Source: Limnoperna fortunei
Taxonomy: Eukaryota > Mollusca > Bivalvia > Mytilida > Modiolidae
Assembly: GCA_944474755.1 (NCBI GenBank)
Contig: OX104120.1
Coordinates: 26,194,242-26,258,241 of the forward strand
DNA: 64,000 nucleotides
Direction of reading: 5' to 3'
Numbering within the stretch: position 1 is the first letter of the stretch; each line of letters begins with the position of its first letter. Positions 35,101-46,036 of the stretch are shown here, in pieces. A program made the position numbers and the translations under genes. The notes under the pieces were generated by a model. It was not told the origin of the DNA and did no database searches. It worked only from the letters and a program-made list of their open reading frames with translations.

Positions 35101-36223
35101 TGGCATCTGTTTTCTCTGCATAAATTTTAAAAGAATTATTTAAAAGGTCCAACACCACTTACACTTTCTATAAATAATATCACATGTTTTAGTTCTAATA
35201 AACAATTATGTATGTTTAATTCTCTACACCTCTAACATTACTTTATCACCCACTGTCAAAATAAAGCCCAACAAGTTTGTTTGTTTGATGGTGTTTAATG
35301 CCACTTTCAGCAATTTTTCAGCTTTATCATGGCGTCCAGTTTTTATTGGGGGAGGAAGCCGGAGTACCAGGAGAAAACCCCCGACCTGCGTTAGGAAAAT
35401 TGGCAATCCTTGTCAATTAAGATTGGAGTCGAGTACACCCTGCCTGCAGTGGGAATCAAACCCGCAATCTCAGTGTTGACAGACCACGTGATCAATAGTA
35501 GACGAACTACCTTGACCACTCGGCCACCGAGGCCCCCAGCCCAACAAGTAAATCTTATCAGATGCAACTGATACTTGATGGACTACTAATATTTTTCCTG
35601 TTTTTCTTGTATTTAAATTTGTCTACATTCAATTTAAATTCCTCAAGGCTGTTTTAACTACCTAAGAAACAATTATAAAACAGTATGTACAATTTAACAT
35701 TTTTACCACTAATTTCTCTTTCCACTTTTCTAGGTTCTGAATTATTTTCTTGTTTTCTTGATCCCGTCTCATCAGCTTCCTCTATTTCACCATCTTCTAA
35801 AATTTCTCCATCTTCTGCTTCTATTTTACGCAATTTTTCTTTCAATTTTCTCTGTTTGGATTTGAGGTAATGATCTTCATCATCATGTTTTTTACTTGAT
35901 TTTCTGAAGGATTCAGCACCATTATCATCTGAAAGTTCATCTGACCTTCTGCGATGATCTGTTGAATCACCACTTGTCCTATGACCTTTTGAACTATAAT
36001 CCTCTTCCTCCTGTCCTCTACCTCTTTCATCTGAATATCTCCTTGGAGATCGATGATGAGAACTAACTTCTTTGGAGTTTCCTGAAGAATGTCTTTCTTT
36101 CCATCTTTTCTTAGGAGATTTCAAATCTTTAGGTTCTTCTGGTATATCATCATATATTTCTTCATCATCTTTTTCATAGTCTTCATTATTATTTTCACCA
36201 AAATAATTCTCTTCCTGATCCAT
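21757..36223 (-). CDS. ZC3H4: CCCH zinc-finger protein of the ZC3H4/ZC3H6 family
   Basis: Fourteen coding exons: 36223-35707, 35115-34952, 34568-34300, 34082-33953, 33676-33506, 33055-32947, 31362-31253, 30968-30893, 29693-29516, 29147-28444, 28172-27936, 24564-24476, 23950-23865 and 23116-21757. These give 4,200 nt and 1,399 aa, with every phase closing. An acidic/basic N-terminus contains EDGEILEDGEIEE. Three CX7-8CX5CX3H fingers lie at 407-425, 435-453 and 458-477. KIPSLFDI is at 531-538, a Gly/Pro/Met/Gln-rich tract spans about 575-740, and 14 DPR motifs follow, most in the last exon. This order matches vertebrate ZC3H4/ZC3H6 and fly Su(sable). Those nuclear proteins act with WDR82 to limit unproductive RNA polymerase II transcription; that role here is by homology. 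An in-frame stop upstream of the ATG fixes the start. Intron 6 is AT-AC. ZC3H4 versus ZC3H6 cannot be settled, and the invertebrate gene probably predates their split. Confidence 0.93.
25330..27543 (-). mobile_element. Helentron-like non-autonomous element in ZC3H4 intron 11
   Basis: Read on the minus strand it begins AGCTCACCATGTGAGC after a poly-T run, then CACTTGGCGTCCCTCGTCCG. It continues as an array of units of about 168 bp containing GGAGTTATTGCCCTTAAATG-like words. It ends near CCAGGTGAGCGA, without the clear terminal hairpin of better-kept copies. A separate insertion splits it at 26001-26610. No coding capacity. Confidence 0.65.
26001..26610. mobile_element. insertion with a large hairpin inside the repeat array
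   Basis: About 610 bp interrupts the 168-bp repeat array. The first 156 bp form a near-perfect foldback. Arms of about 65 bp (GTAGATTATCACATGAAG and its inverse) surround a 13-base loop. Words such as GCGGGTGATAATTTT recur further in. The two outer ends, TATTATAATCATGC and the inverse of GCATGAAGTATAATA, are similar inverted repeats, so it resembles a non-autonomous DNA transposon. Target duplication is unclear. Confidence 0.6.
27899..27912. repeat. poly(G) run in ZC3H4 intron 11
   Basis: About 14 consecutive G residues lie some 25 bp downstream, on the minus strand, of the donor of exon 11. Such runs are unusual in AT-rich sequence and error-prone in assemblies. Confidence 0.85.
28444..29147 (-). 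CDS. ZC3H4: ZC3H4 exon 10, Gly/Pro/Met/Gln-rich tract
   Basis: This 704-nt exon opens with RPMGFYNDTMQGGMRG. It runs through a long low-complexity tract of GP, MGGP and QQGP words, then turns into a more ordered stretch, NPALAIVGALLRHVNPQ, followed by an isolated QDPRQ motif. The plus strand over this exon is also open for 148 codons, which is a composition shadow and not a gene. Confidence 0.92.
31253..33676 (-). CDS. ZC3H4: ZC3H4 exons 5-7, three CCCH zinc fingers
   Basis: Exon 5 (33676-33506) ends inside finger 1 (CRFYKEGKCHK). Exon 6 (33055-32947) completes it with GSECPFNH and adds finger 2, CKYYLGGSCSKGDDCIFMH. Exon 7 (31362-31253) carries finger 3, [20 protein letters not shown]. All Cys and His ligands are present and the spacing between fingers matches the vertebrate proteins. 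The exon 6-7 junction falls in codon 454, between fingers 2 and 3, and uses AT-AC splice sites. Confidence 0.93.
31363..32946 (-). other. U12-type AT-AC intron of ZC3H4
   Basis: The intron starts ATATCCTT directly after ...ATGCACA and ends ...CCTTTAC before GTGAATATCC. ATATCCTT is the U12 AT-AC donor consensus. The word ACCTTAAC near the 3' end (about 31375) matches the U12 branch-site consensus TCCTTAAC at the expected short distance from the acceptor. Joining here gives MHSEYPCK, aligned with the family's MHGDFPCK, and keeps phase. No GT-AG alternative does: no AG lies near the exon 7 boundary without an in-frame stop following. Confidence 0.9.
34695..34933 (-). mobile_element. full-length SINE in ZC3H4 intron 2
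   Basis: On the minus strand it opens GGGGCCTCGGTGGCTGAGTG, a tRNA-like A box, followed by a GGTTGCGGGTT B-box region. The conserved body and a (CAAA)n tail follow. A perfect 14-bp duplication, TTACATAGGTTTAC, flanks it at 34680-34693 and 34934-34947. The insertion starts only 19 bp inside the intron, right behind the exon 2 donor. Confidence 0.92.
35276..35537 (-). mobile_element. full-length SINE in ZC3H4 intron 1
   Basis: Same family and orientation as the copy in intron 2, with head GGGGGCCTCGGTGGCCGAGT, body and CAAA-type tail. The 11-mer AGCCCAACAAG is duplicated at 35265-35275 and 35538-35548, showing insertion by target-primed reverse transcription. Confidence 0.92.
35707..36223 (-). 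CDS. ZC3H4: ZC3H4 first coding exon
   Basis: Starts MDQEENYFGENN and encodes 172 residues of strongly charged, disordered-looking sequence ending near the EDGEILEDGEIEE motif. An in-frame TGA lies about 14 codons upstream of the ATG on the same exon. A TTGATTTCAG acceptor at 36265 shows a further 5' UTR exon upstream. Confidence 0.9.
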
Positions 36224-36913
36224 TTTACAACAACCTGAACATTGGGAACATCAAATAGATTGGCCTGAAATCAATAGAACATGAAATTACTATTTTAAAT
36301 ACTTAACATTTATCAAATAAAAAAATGTTGACATTTAATTTAACTAATGTCAGTAGCTATACATGTAGCTCTCATCTCAAAGGTATATTTGAATCAAGAT
36401 ATATGTCCAGAAATACTATTACTGTCTGTTTTATGCATATAAAGTGTGAATGTATATAGTTTATTTTAGGTATTATAAATAACCAAGTATATGTTAAAGA
36501 CAATTCCCACAGGTCTATACATTAGAATTTTATAGTTTTAATGAAAATCAACAATGTGGGTCTTATTTATTCCACAAGTATGCAATGAAAATATATACAA
36601 GTTGTATAATACTATAATACTTCCCTAGGATAATGTAAAAAGCACTTAAAAAAGAAAGTAAAATGAAGACTTTGTTTGTCCCTGAAATAAAGACTTCTTC
36701 CACATTCACCATATTAAAATTTTATATCTATCAAATCCTCACAATTATTTTGCAATTTTATTTAATAAGACTATTCAGCTGGTCTGAGGAATGTGTGAAT
36801 TTATATTTTTACCAGCTAGAGTTTCAAAAAACTTGTTGAAAGTGTCAGATATAAATACATAAACTTTTTACTGCATGTACGATTCAAATGACATGCATGT
36901 AAATAAATATATG

Positions 36914-36975
36914 TGTTTGTTTGAATGGTATTTTATGCCACTTTCAGCAATATTATGGCATCCAGTTTTTATTGT
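36914..36975 (-). mobile_element. SINE fragment
   Basis: A short minus-strand piece of the same SINE: the region around CAATAAAAACTGGATGCCA and the start of the GTTTG-type tail only. It lies upstream of the ZC3H4 coding region, probably within its 5' UTR intron. Confidence 0.65.
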
Positions 36976-37599
36976 GGAATAAAATACTTAGTTTATTTTA
37001 AAATAATTTATCAGATCTTTTTCATAGTGACCATTAGACGATATGCATCATTCAGGATTTTAATATGGTACAAGATAAATCTATCGAGTTGTGAACTTGT
37101 GTGCAGTAAAATCTTGCCAACTTCCAAGTCAAAATTATCTATCAGTACTTGAGAACAGACCACTTTTAAATAGACAACCAAGATTATATTGCAAAGCAGT
37201 TTGTATTACCAGTATCAAACCTTTATAAATACATACTGGGGTGTTGCAAGAAAATGGGACATAGCCTAGGAAACTGAATGTACAGTATAAGTACAAATGG
37301 AATTGTTTGATCTTGGACTGATTTCAGATGAAATATTTCAATACTTAATAATACACAGACATTTCAGGTCTTTGTCGTGTGGTGACTTGCATTAAAGCAA
37401 CAAGAGCATTGTTAACTATTTTCTGGAATTTTATTGTTTGTAATAATCAAGCCAATGCTTCTTATTTTGGATTTGGGGAATTGGGTTTCTCGCTTTTTTG
37501 TTTCGTTTTATTTTATTGTTTCTCCTTTCATTCATTGATAATCTTCAGTCTAAATCCCGCTGTTGTCCTGCTATTTTTAGCACCATGATGTCACAGGTG

Positions 37600-37690
37600 C
37601 CCGTTGTTTACCTTGACAACAAATCATAACAATGGCGCTTAATGGTCACGTGATCGTGTCACCTACCAGGATTCCGGAAGTGTTTTAAGA
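37600..37690 (-). promoter_or_regulatory. candidate promoter and 5' UTR exon of ZC3H4
   Basis: This short stretch is richer in CpG than its surroundings. On the minus strand it has CACTTCCGG (ETS-type), TCACGTGACC (E-box) and a GCCATTG word resembling a YY1 site, followed by GTCAAGGTAAAC, a possible 5' UTR donor. The direction and position fit a first exon spliced to 36264. This is inferred from motifs only. Confidence 0.35.
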
Positions 37691-37699
37691 AAATTGCAA

Positions 37700-39160
37700 T
37701 ACTCGCTTGAACAGATTCGTTTTAAATCTTGAGCCATCCGCCCCTCCAGAATACAAAATCACTTTAAAAGACTTTTTGTTGATTATAATAAACACATTTA
37801 CATGCACCCTAACAAAAAAATTATCTCTCCTTAACTGTCACGCTGACATAAACTAAAGCAAGAAAAGTGCCACGTCACAAAAGTTGGGGACAAGGTTTCA
37901 CAACATTTAAACAAGTCAAGTGAAAGCTACACAAATAATTAACATGAATAAAAGTTGTTAGAATTCAGAAATTTACTGTCGGCTTGAAGTTATTTTCCTT
38001 CTTTTTTTTGTTACAACACAAAAATTTAATTCCAAGATGGCTCAGCTAATTTGCATAATTTATGCATAGTTTCTCTACAATACCTTGCTCAGTGCGAGTT
38101 CATTTTCCTTTGTTCTAAGCTATTTTTCTAAACGTTAAGTTTAGAATTTTATAAATATTTCGTTGTTTTGATGCATTATCCGATTATTTCCTTCGTCTGT
38201 CCAGGTTGATCTTGTACATGTGGCCAAACCACCTTTTATATTTTTGTGCAGGAGAAAAGGCCACAGGAGATAGACTTTTGATACTAAATATTACGTGTTA
38301 TTGGGAAAGATACCGTTTGAAATCTATAAACACTGAAGTCTTTCGGCAAGTGCATTAAACAAGACGGTTTTTGTTTGAAAAACAGGTCCGAATATCTCCA
38401 AACTTTGAATGTATTTCCATAGTAGTTTGATCACTACGTTTCCTTACATCGACCAAAATGGCGACGTAATAACCTTGCGGGCGAATCACGTGATCTCATT
38501 CATAATCGAACAGCTTTGTGCTACAGTAATCAGCTCACATACAACATGTATGTCATGTCAAGGACAATTTATCGGCATTATGACTAACACATGTGGAATG
38601 CTTAATCAATATAGAATGGCGGTGTTTATTTATTTGTGAAAAGAGGCAGTAAATAATATTTCTATATGAGAATTATTCAGAAATTAAAGAAAAGCTTAAA
38701 GATAAAATATTGTGATAAAATTACAATATAGAATGTCTACATCGTAATCTTACAAAAACATTTCTTTATCGTTATTTAGATTTATTTTCCTACTTTTTCT
38801 GAAAAGAATATATAAAATATTCTTGAAGCAATAACTGATTGAAATAACATTACACGGTGAAGTTGAACAATGAACAACTTTACGATATCATGGTGTAAAA
38901 TTTTATAATTGATTGTTTATTTTCTGAAAGCTTATCGAACTATTTCAGTCAACCCGGGGGGGGGGGGGTAAGCAAAGAAGCAATTGCGAGCACAGTGGAA
39001 GACTCATTGAGTGGAGACAGAAAATGGAGCCGGTTGCTATAATGCACATACAATAACACGTATACTCATTTTCGAAATCTAATCAAATCTACAAATTAAG
39101 AAGCAGCATTCTTCAAGCGCGTTAAATATTATGACTCTCTGCATTGCCCTGATATTAAAT
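37700..39160. other. no gene seen
   Basis: Intergenic sequence between ZC3H4 and the transposon field. It has one poly(G) run of about a dozen bases near 38957 and a second CACGTGA word near 38489. No exon-like coding is evident. Confidence 0.4.
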
Positions 39161-39168
39161 ATTAGGGG

Positions 39169-39425
39169 TCGAGGTGGCCAAGTGGTTAAGGTAGTTCGTA
39201 GACTGTTTATCACGTGTCTGTCAACACTGAGGTTGCGTGTTCGAGTCTCACTGCGGGAAGGGTGTACTCGACTCCAATCTTAATCAACAAGGATTGCCAG
39301 TTTTCCTACCGAAGGTCGGGGGTTCTTTCCAGCCCCCCCCCCCCCACAATAAAAACTGGACGCCATGATATAGCTGAGAAATTTCTGAAAGTGGCGTTAA
39401 ATATCATTCAAACAAACAAACAAGT
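39169..39425 (+). mobile_element. full-length SINE
   Basis: Opens GGTCGAGGTGGCCAAGTGGT (tRNA-like A box), has a GGTTGCGTGTTCGAGTC B box near 39232, the conserved body with AAAACTGGACGCCATGATAT, and a (CAAA)n tail. Same family as the copies in ZC3H4 introns 1 and 2. It could belong to a mollusc tRNA-SINE family such as RUDI, but I cannot assign it without a library. Confidence 0.88.
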
Positions 39426-39429
39426 CTTA

Positions 39430-40780
39430 CGCCCTTACACGCTTGGCAACAGATGTAGCATTTCAGTGTTTTGATAAAGCGCCATCATGTGACATTATAT
39501 GCATTAAGAGTTACAACTGGAATTTGAGTGTCTAAAGGGGAGGTATTTTTATTAAAAATAAATAAACAATAGAAGTTTATCACAGTCCAAATAGCCATTA
39601 ACTTATTTCAATTTAAGAGGCTCTTAATGGTATTTTTCTGCAATTCGCCTTGTTGAGTGACTGCATATATTCACAGACAATAACCTTATTATTATTTTTA
39701 AAATTTTCTTTAGTCCTTTTTGCACGTTTCAGACTCACTACAAACGTACGAAATACAGACAGTGGTTGTTATCTGGTTTGCCGAGTTCTCGAGTTTGTCC
39801 CACTAAAATAATTATTGCTTTGAGGTGTAAAATATACGACCACCCTATTATAAGGTTACAAAAATAAAATTCTTTGCAGATCTTTCTCTTATGTTCATTT
39901 TATGATGCACTAATTAGTTCACTGAAAATTAACCTATCAAAATCACCATAGCCCAGCATATTGGACATATTTATATTGCCTTCAGAGCAATATGACAGTC
40001 CTTATTACCCGTGCGGACCGAAAACATTTTCACATATTTCTTTTATAACCGAGTTCTCTTCAAATCAGGTTTAACATCATTTACTTGGATTTCTTTTGAA
40101 ATCAGTCAGGACCATGGCTATATGTTTGTTAGTTCCTGGTTTCTTGGACTCTAATTAGTGGATTGTGTGTGGTTTTTTTTACCTTTTTTGACACTGAGTT
40201 TCTTGGTGTTCAGTATTTTGTTATTATCTGCATTCAGCTTAAGAATATTCATCAGAAATGTAAATATATTCCTATATGTTATATTAATATGCTTATAAGC
40301 AAGATATTCCATAAAAACAACAAAAATATGTACAAGTTGTAGTTAATGGAACCGTAAAAAAAAATACGGGCGTTGCGATATGCGAACCGTATTTGATGCG
40401 CTATTATTGTACTTCCGTAATTTTTGTCAGCCGCCACACTTTACAAAAGAAAGGTAAATTTGCGTTCTGTAGCTTTTTAAAACTGCTTTTAAGCAGTTAC
40501 TCTAATCCAATTTCGTATATTTGAATAGACGTTTGTATTGTTAAATAAAATTGAAACACCAGAATATTAATTATATTAAGAGAAAATTGTGTTTCAGTGA
40601 ATTGTAGACCTCGTACCTCTTAAACTTTTCCTCAAGTTGATATTCTTACAACAAAAATTATGTCTGATAATTTGTACAATTAACTGTCTTCATCTCCATG
40701 TGTTAACGGTAATACTCATGAAGTATCAAGCAGTTTTTCTAGAAGGGGAGGCATCTGAATACATACCAGTAAAATTCGTG
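39430..40780. other. no gene seen
   Basis: AT-rich intergenic sequence with no recognisable coding, RNA gene or repeat boundary. Confidence 0.45.
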
Positions 40781-40784
40781 TGCC

Positions 40785-42815
40785 CCAACAGGTCATACTA
40801 AACGCAGAGAAGTGAAGAGGAGTAATTTAAAAAATGGTTTATTTGATTAAATAAAGGTTTTTTTATATATATATTTGTTATATTTTGCATAAATGAACAT
40901 AAAGAAGACCATATCTTTACATAATTTGTCATTTAGTTGACAATTTCGATCAGTTTGAAGATGTTTACATACGATGTAATGGGCTACAGTGGAGAGAAGT
41001 ACGAGAGAAACATAAATAATGGTTTATTTATCTTTAATAAATGTATCCGAAAAGTTAATTCATAAACAATATATTATGTTAAATAAGCTTTAACATGTTT
41101 AACGAACTTAGATTTATAATAACCGACTTTATTTCACCCAAATTTGTTCGATGTTAATTCAATATGGCGATTGACGAAGCTGAACAGTAAATTCCGGGTG
41201 GTTTCGGGAGTCGATCTGTGTAATGTACGGCATGACACAGTTTCTGATAAATTATGTTATATTGTTTTATATTGCATAAAATGTTTTAAAAATTGAATCA
41301 AACATACAATTATATTAAAAAAAAATGCAAAAGTAAGATTACGTTCGTATTTCCACTTCTTTTTAATCGCAGTACATTTCTTCTCATAGTCAGTAAAGAA
41401 ATAAATATAAAAGAAAATAATTTTAAATTGACTAATGAAGAAATTTGAGCTTTTGAACGGTAGTCTAAACAATATGCGGAAAATTTCTTTAATCTTGTCA
41501 TTTATTAAACTAACAATTTTTGTTGACGACCCTATTAAGAATAATTGATCATTGTGCGCTATTTTGTTTAATCAAGGAAAGTGGTGTTAATTGGATTGTG
41601 ATATCTGAATAAAGAAGCAAGCGTGTGACAACAACAATGTAATTCAAATTAATTAACAAAGGTGTCAAACAATTACGAGCGGATCAAACGACCGTCACGT
41701 TTATATAAAACAACATGTCAAGATGTTTGAGTAGAACTAAAAACTAATTTATTTTCTCCAAATTACAGTTCAGCTTGGTCGGTTCATCATAAATATTGTG
41801 AAAATTTTTTAAAACTTCAGAAGATATTTTGGCTTTCATTGTGGTTTTATAACTATTTTATAGATATTAATTAATCACTTGATAAATTCTGCTTTCAAAT
41901 TGCTTTTTACTGTAAATAATTATAGTGCTTCATTTTGTTTGTAAATATTTTGTTCCCGTAGACCCACAGCCAGACCCATCAACTATAGTTGTTGCATATC
42001 TCAAATATTCCACGTCAGCCTGTAGTTCTTCTTATCAGAAGAGGGTGACTTGGTTTAAGTGTGATCCCATTATATCAACAGCTATAGTTGAATATATTGG
42101 AGACTAACTCCCAAATGTAGTTCATGGCAATGCCAAGTATACTACCGTCCCTTACCGTAGTTTAACTTCCACACAGAAGTCTATTATCCGTGATGTGGTA
42201 AAACATGGTAAGGCTCCAAGGGAGATGAGGAGAGATGTTAACACAGCTACTCCTGATGACATAATGCGTGGGGGCTCTTCCATTATATATTTTATTCATT
42301 GTATATAATGGTTGTCCAATATGAACTGTCAATCCGGAATTTAACCGGTAATCGTGGTGTAATTATATGCACATTTGTTTACACAATGTACGAGAATGTA
42401 CACCTGGTTTACTTTCTATGAAATCACTCTTTTTTTGTGGTCTTAATAACAATTTTTTCACAGAAAAGTGTTCTTTGTGATGAAATTGTTCAGAATCATA
42501 CTTATTACATAATAAACATCATGTGTGATACATTATACAGTTACTTCTCTCTACTGTCGGCCATTACAACCTATGTAAACATCGTCGAACTGCTCGAAAT
42601 CGTCCATTCACAGACGAATTATATAGGAATAAGGTCGCATTTTTGTCAATTTTGATAAATTTATACAAAATATAACAAATATAAATAAAATAAAATAAAA
42701 TAAACCTTTATTTAATCAAATAAATCATTTTTTAATTACTTCTCTTCACTTCTCTGCATTTCTCTGCACCTCTCTGTGTTTAGTAGCACCCGCCCCAACT
42801 TGCCCAAGGCCAAGC
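40785..42815. mobile_element. DNA transposon remnant with long terminal inverted repeats
   Basis: The left arm (40785 to about 41010) and the right arm (about 42560-42815) are inverted copies over more than 200 bp, with small gaps. Shared words include TTTGATTAAATAAAGGTTT and GATGTTTACATA. About 2 kb lies between the outer ends. Long arms of this kind are typical of Mutator-like elements. No clear target duplication is visible, and the interior carries only a broken coding remnant. Confidence 0.7.
41940..42300 (+). pseudogene. coding remnant inside the long-TIR element
   Basis: Two frames separated by a stop and frame change read DPQPDPSTIVVAYLKYST...VTWFKCDPI and then VPYRSLTSTQKSIIRDVV...GKAPREMRRDV. 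The composition is protein-like. The layout, a W-x-C segment followed by a basic helical segment, faintly recalls the FLYWCH/WRKY-type N-terminus of Mutator-like transposases. I do not recognise it with certainty. Confidence 0.4.
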
Positions 42816-43560
42816 CAATGCTCTGTCTTGGGGCAAAGTTTATTATATAGCATGAATACAAACTAGAACATGTAGACAAAGCAAAATATCTAAGGGTTAC
42901 TATCTAATCTTACATGAAATGGGATAGTCACATAAATAACATCACCAACAAAGCAAATAAGTCACTTGACTTTTAAAGTAGAAACATCAACATAAATTTC
43001 ATTACATTAAAAGAACAAGGATACAAGTCTCGAGTAAGATCATAACTAGAGTATGCTTGTTCTGTATGGGACGCCTTTATAAAAGAAGATATAAACAACA
43101 TAGAAAACATACTTTGACGAGCTGCTAGGTACATTACAAGCTGCTATAACAACACCTCTAGTGTTAGTAACACCTTAAAAGGCATAGCCTAGCAGACCGC
43201 AGAACTGACATCAGATTTATCCTCATGTACAAAATTGCAAATGAATTAGTAGCCATCCCAAAAACAGACTAATACCACCATTAAGAAAATCCAGGAACAT
43301 GCATTCACACTCCTTCCAAATTCCACAAACACGCCTTGTATTATGCCAGCAGTCATTCTTTCCCCATACTATACGAGATTGGAACAATCTTCCAAGGAGC
43401 ACTGTTATGAGCGACTGTCGAGTCATTCAAAACAGCTGTTTCAGCCATCATCAAATCATACATAACCTGTATTTAGTTTTATTTCAAAATATTTAAACAT
43501 TTTGAAAAATCCTTTTTAAAAATTGTGCCTAGCGCACAGTACCACTAATTGGTGGAATCT
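42780..43560 (+). pseudogene. non-LTR retrotransposon (CR1/Jockey-like) ORF2 C-terminal fragment
   Basis: Plus-strand fragments in shifting frames spell the thumb and C-terminal part of a LINE reverse transcriptase. They include VDKAKYLRVTI, WDSHINNITNKANKSL, a LEYACSVWDAF motif, RAARYITS, and HSFQIPQTR followed by SFFPHTIRDWNNLP. Several stops interrupt it. The upstream RT catalytic region is absent, as in 5'-truncated LINE copies. The TGCCTAGCGCACAGTACCAC word near 43530 is the start of the 3' tail. Confidence 0.85.
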
Positions 43561-43735
43561 TCAATGTGTTGAAGTCAGCCAATCAAGAAACAGAAACAGT
43601 TTAATGACTATTATTGTTGAATGCACAGGATATGTAATGTTTTGATGACCATATCTCTCCATTACCAGTGTGACTTTTTATCACACGACACCACAGGTCG
43701 CATCATCAAAATACCATAATATACACTTTCTTTTA

Positions 43736-44170
43736 GGCCAAACAAAAAAATATGTGTGTTTCCGGTTACATAGATTATAAAATAGGTAGGTAGGGTCGAT
43801 TTTCTTTTTTTTTTTTTTTTTGAGAATCGTGTTTGTTAAATAAGTAATTTAATTTTTACCTTTATCTATTATAACTTTGTAGGTGTAAAGCTTGTAAGTT
43901 TCAAGAATTTACTATAAAGGATTTAAAAGTATACACTAATACAGTCATTGAATGAGCTATCAATTTCGTTACAAGCGTTCATATGTTTACATTTCGCCGC
44001 CATGTTGGGGCGGAAGTATGAAAATAAAACTAAAACCCGGAACAATACCGGGAGTTTTCTGGTTGGAAGTAACCTCCGTTAAAAACGCAAAAAAAAAAAC
44101 TTTAGGGTCGGCTTCAAAAAAATAGGTAGGGTCGGGTAACCGGAAACACACATATTTTTTTTTTGGCTTT
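43736..44170. mobile_element. MITE with about 34-bp terminal inverted repeats
   Basis: The left end (GGCCAAAC, A-run, then ATATGTGTGTTTCCGGTTAC) is mirrored by the right end (GTAACCGGAAACACACATAT, T-run, then GGCTT). Inner copies of AATAGGTAGGGTCG also face each other. The element is 435 bp and non-coding. Confidence 0.8.
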
Positions 44171-44399
44171 ACATTTTTATAGTTTTTGAACTTTATTTTA
44201 TGTAGAAATAATGTCTTTAGTGCTTTTTGTAGCATCTTTTTTTAAAAAGCTGAATCAACATAAAGTCTGTTTCATGTATCATTGATAATAAGCCACTTAT
44301 GTTCATGAAAAGGTAACCACAGAAACTTACAAAACTGCATATGTTTTAATATTTCCATCACTATTTTTTTATACCAATATACTGCATTTTTGCTATTGT

Positions 44400-44590
44400 T
44401 GTTAATGGACGATGAAGATGATAATATAATAAGGTTTATGTTCTTTATAATATGTAAATTGTACTGTTTGATGATTGTATACCTTGTTTTATATAATTTA
44501 CCTACATGAAACTTTTATGAGGGCCCCAGGGAAGTTTAGTTAACTGTGTTACCCTCTATAAATAAAGTATTATCATTATTATTATTTGTT
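44400..44590 (+). mobile_element. 3' end of a CR1-like LINE
   Basis: The sequence GAGGGCCCCAGGGAAG, then TGTTACCCTCTATAAATAAA and a (TTATTA)-type tail is the familiar 3' terminus of bivalve CR1-like LINEs. No coding part remains. Confidence 0.65.
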
Positions 44591-44916
44591 ATTTTATAAT
44601 GAATTAATATTTTATGCATTTTTATCACTTGTAATTATGTGAGAACCTACACCGATATAATGCAATTTTGTAGGTTCCTGTGGTTGTTTTTTCATGACGA
44701 AAAAACATGGTCATGAGTGGTTAATTATTAATGGTGCACAAAACAGATTAAATATTGATTTGGGTACTAAAAATGACGTTACAAAACGCATGAAAGATTA
44801 TTTTTTTCATAAAATGACATAAAAAGCCCCAAAACAAAAATTGTATATTGACAGTGCTTGTGGTAGCCTGTGGTGTCTTGTGGTAAAAAGTCACAGTCCT
44901 CACACCACTCCATTAC

Positions 44917-45311
44917 ATACCGAAATATAGAAATGTAAAATCTAATTGCAATACTAAAAAATACCGATATTTATGGTAAAAAACCCTCAGAAATGATAGA
45001 TATAACAACAAGTTATGATAATAAACCAATACTTATAAAATTATTCATCTGGTTTTCATCGCAGATGTCATATTTGTAACTGGAAGATGTTGGAAAATTA
45101 ATGACAGTCAAATAGCAAAGGAAGAAATAAGATAACAGGAGAAAATTTGGCATGAAAATATAATGATTAACATAAGTTCTGCAGAGCTTTTGACAGGATA
45201 AATACATTTTAAGATGTTAAGAACAGTCTTAACAGCAATAAAAAAACACTTATCAGAATAAAACAATAAAGTTAATGGTTGTATGGAATACTAGTCAGAT
45301 CTGCACTTTTT
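44917..45311. other. no gene seen
   Basis: AT-rich spacer between the 9-bp-duplication element and the first HINE-like element. Nothing recognised. Confidence 0.4.
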
Positions 45312-46036
45312 AGCTCATCTGACCCAAAGGGTCATGTGAGCTATTGCCATCACTTGGCGTCCGTCGTCGTCGTCGTTAACTTTTCTTCAAAAATCTTCTC
45401 CTCCAAAACCACTGAAGGGATTGCTTTGAAACTTTGCACACATCATCAGTAAAATGTCCTCTACCAAGTTTGCCCAAATCATGGCCTCAGACCAACCAAC
45501 ATGGCCGCCATGGCTAAAAATAGAACAAAGGGGTCAAAATACAGTTTTTTGCTTATAGTTCAAAAACTATAACAGATACAGGAAAACCGAACAGACTTTC
45601 CTTCTTCAGCATCTAAAGCTCTACAAAACACTCCATTGGGTCAAAGTTGTTTGATGACTCCTTGTAGGAGTTATTGCCCTTTAATTGTCAAAATTGATGA
45701 TTTTTGCCATTTTTGCCTCAAAATCTTGAAAATTATCAGAACTAGAGAAAAAGTTAGCAGTGCTTAATTGTTCTGCTCTATGAGGGCTACAAAAATGACT
45801 AAAGGGTCAAGATTGTCTGATTAACCGTTTAAGTGTTATTCCTCTTGAACTGTTTTTTTTAATCGGTTTTAATTAATTTTTTAAAATCTTCTCCTTTGAA
45901 ACAACTGAAAGTACTTCTTTGAAACTTTGTACACATCATCCGTCAAATGTCCTCAACCAAGTTTGTACCAACCATGGCTGCAGATTAACCAACATGGCCA
46001 CCATGGCTAAAAATAGGACCGAAAGCAGTGATACTT
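45312..46036 (+). mobile_element. Helentron-like (HINE) element, 3'-truncated
   Basis: Opens AGCTCATCTGACCCAAAGGG after a short T-run, then a (CGT)n-type microsatellite and the first units of a repeat of about 490 bp. It breaks off near 46036, where unrelated sequence begins. The 3' hairpin end is missing. Confidence 0.7.

Larger units (their letters stand above)
43666..44907. mobile_element. 1.24-kb inverted-repeat element with 9-bp target duplication
   Basis: GTGACTTTTTATCACACGAC near the left end matches the inverse of the sequence ending GTGGTAAAAAGTCAC near 44891. CTCCATTAC is duplicated immediately outside at 43657-43665 and 44908-44916. A 9-bp duplication is typical of Mutator-like elements. 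The interior carries two other insertions (43736-44170 and about 44400-44590) and no intact coding frame. Confidence 0.7.

Noticed and set aside
39169..39255. Possible genuine tRNA gene
   Set aside because: The A-box and B-box head is part of a SINE: the same body and CAAA tail follow as in the other copies, and a full cloverleaf with acceptor stem is not apparent.
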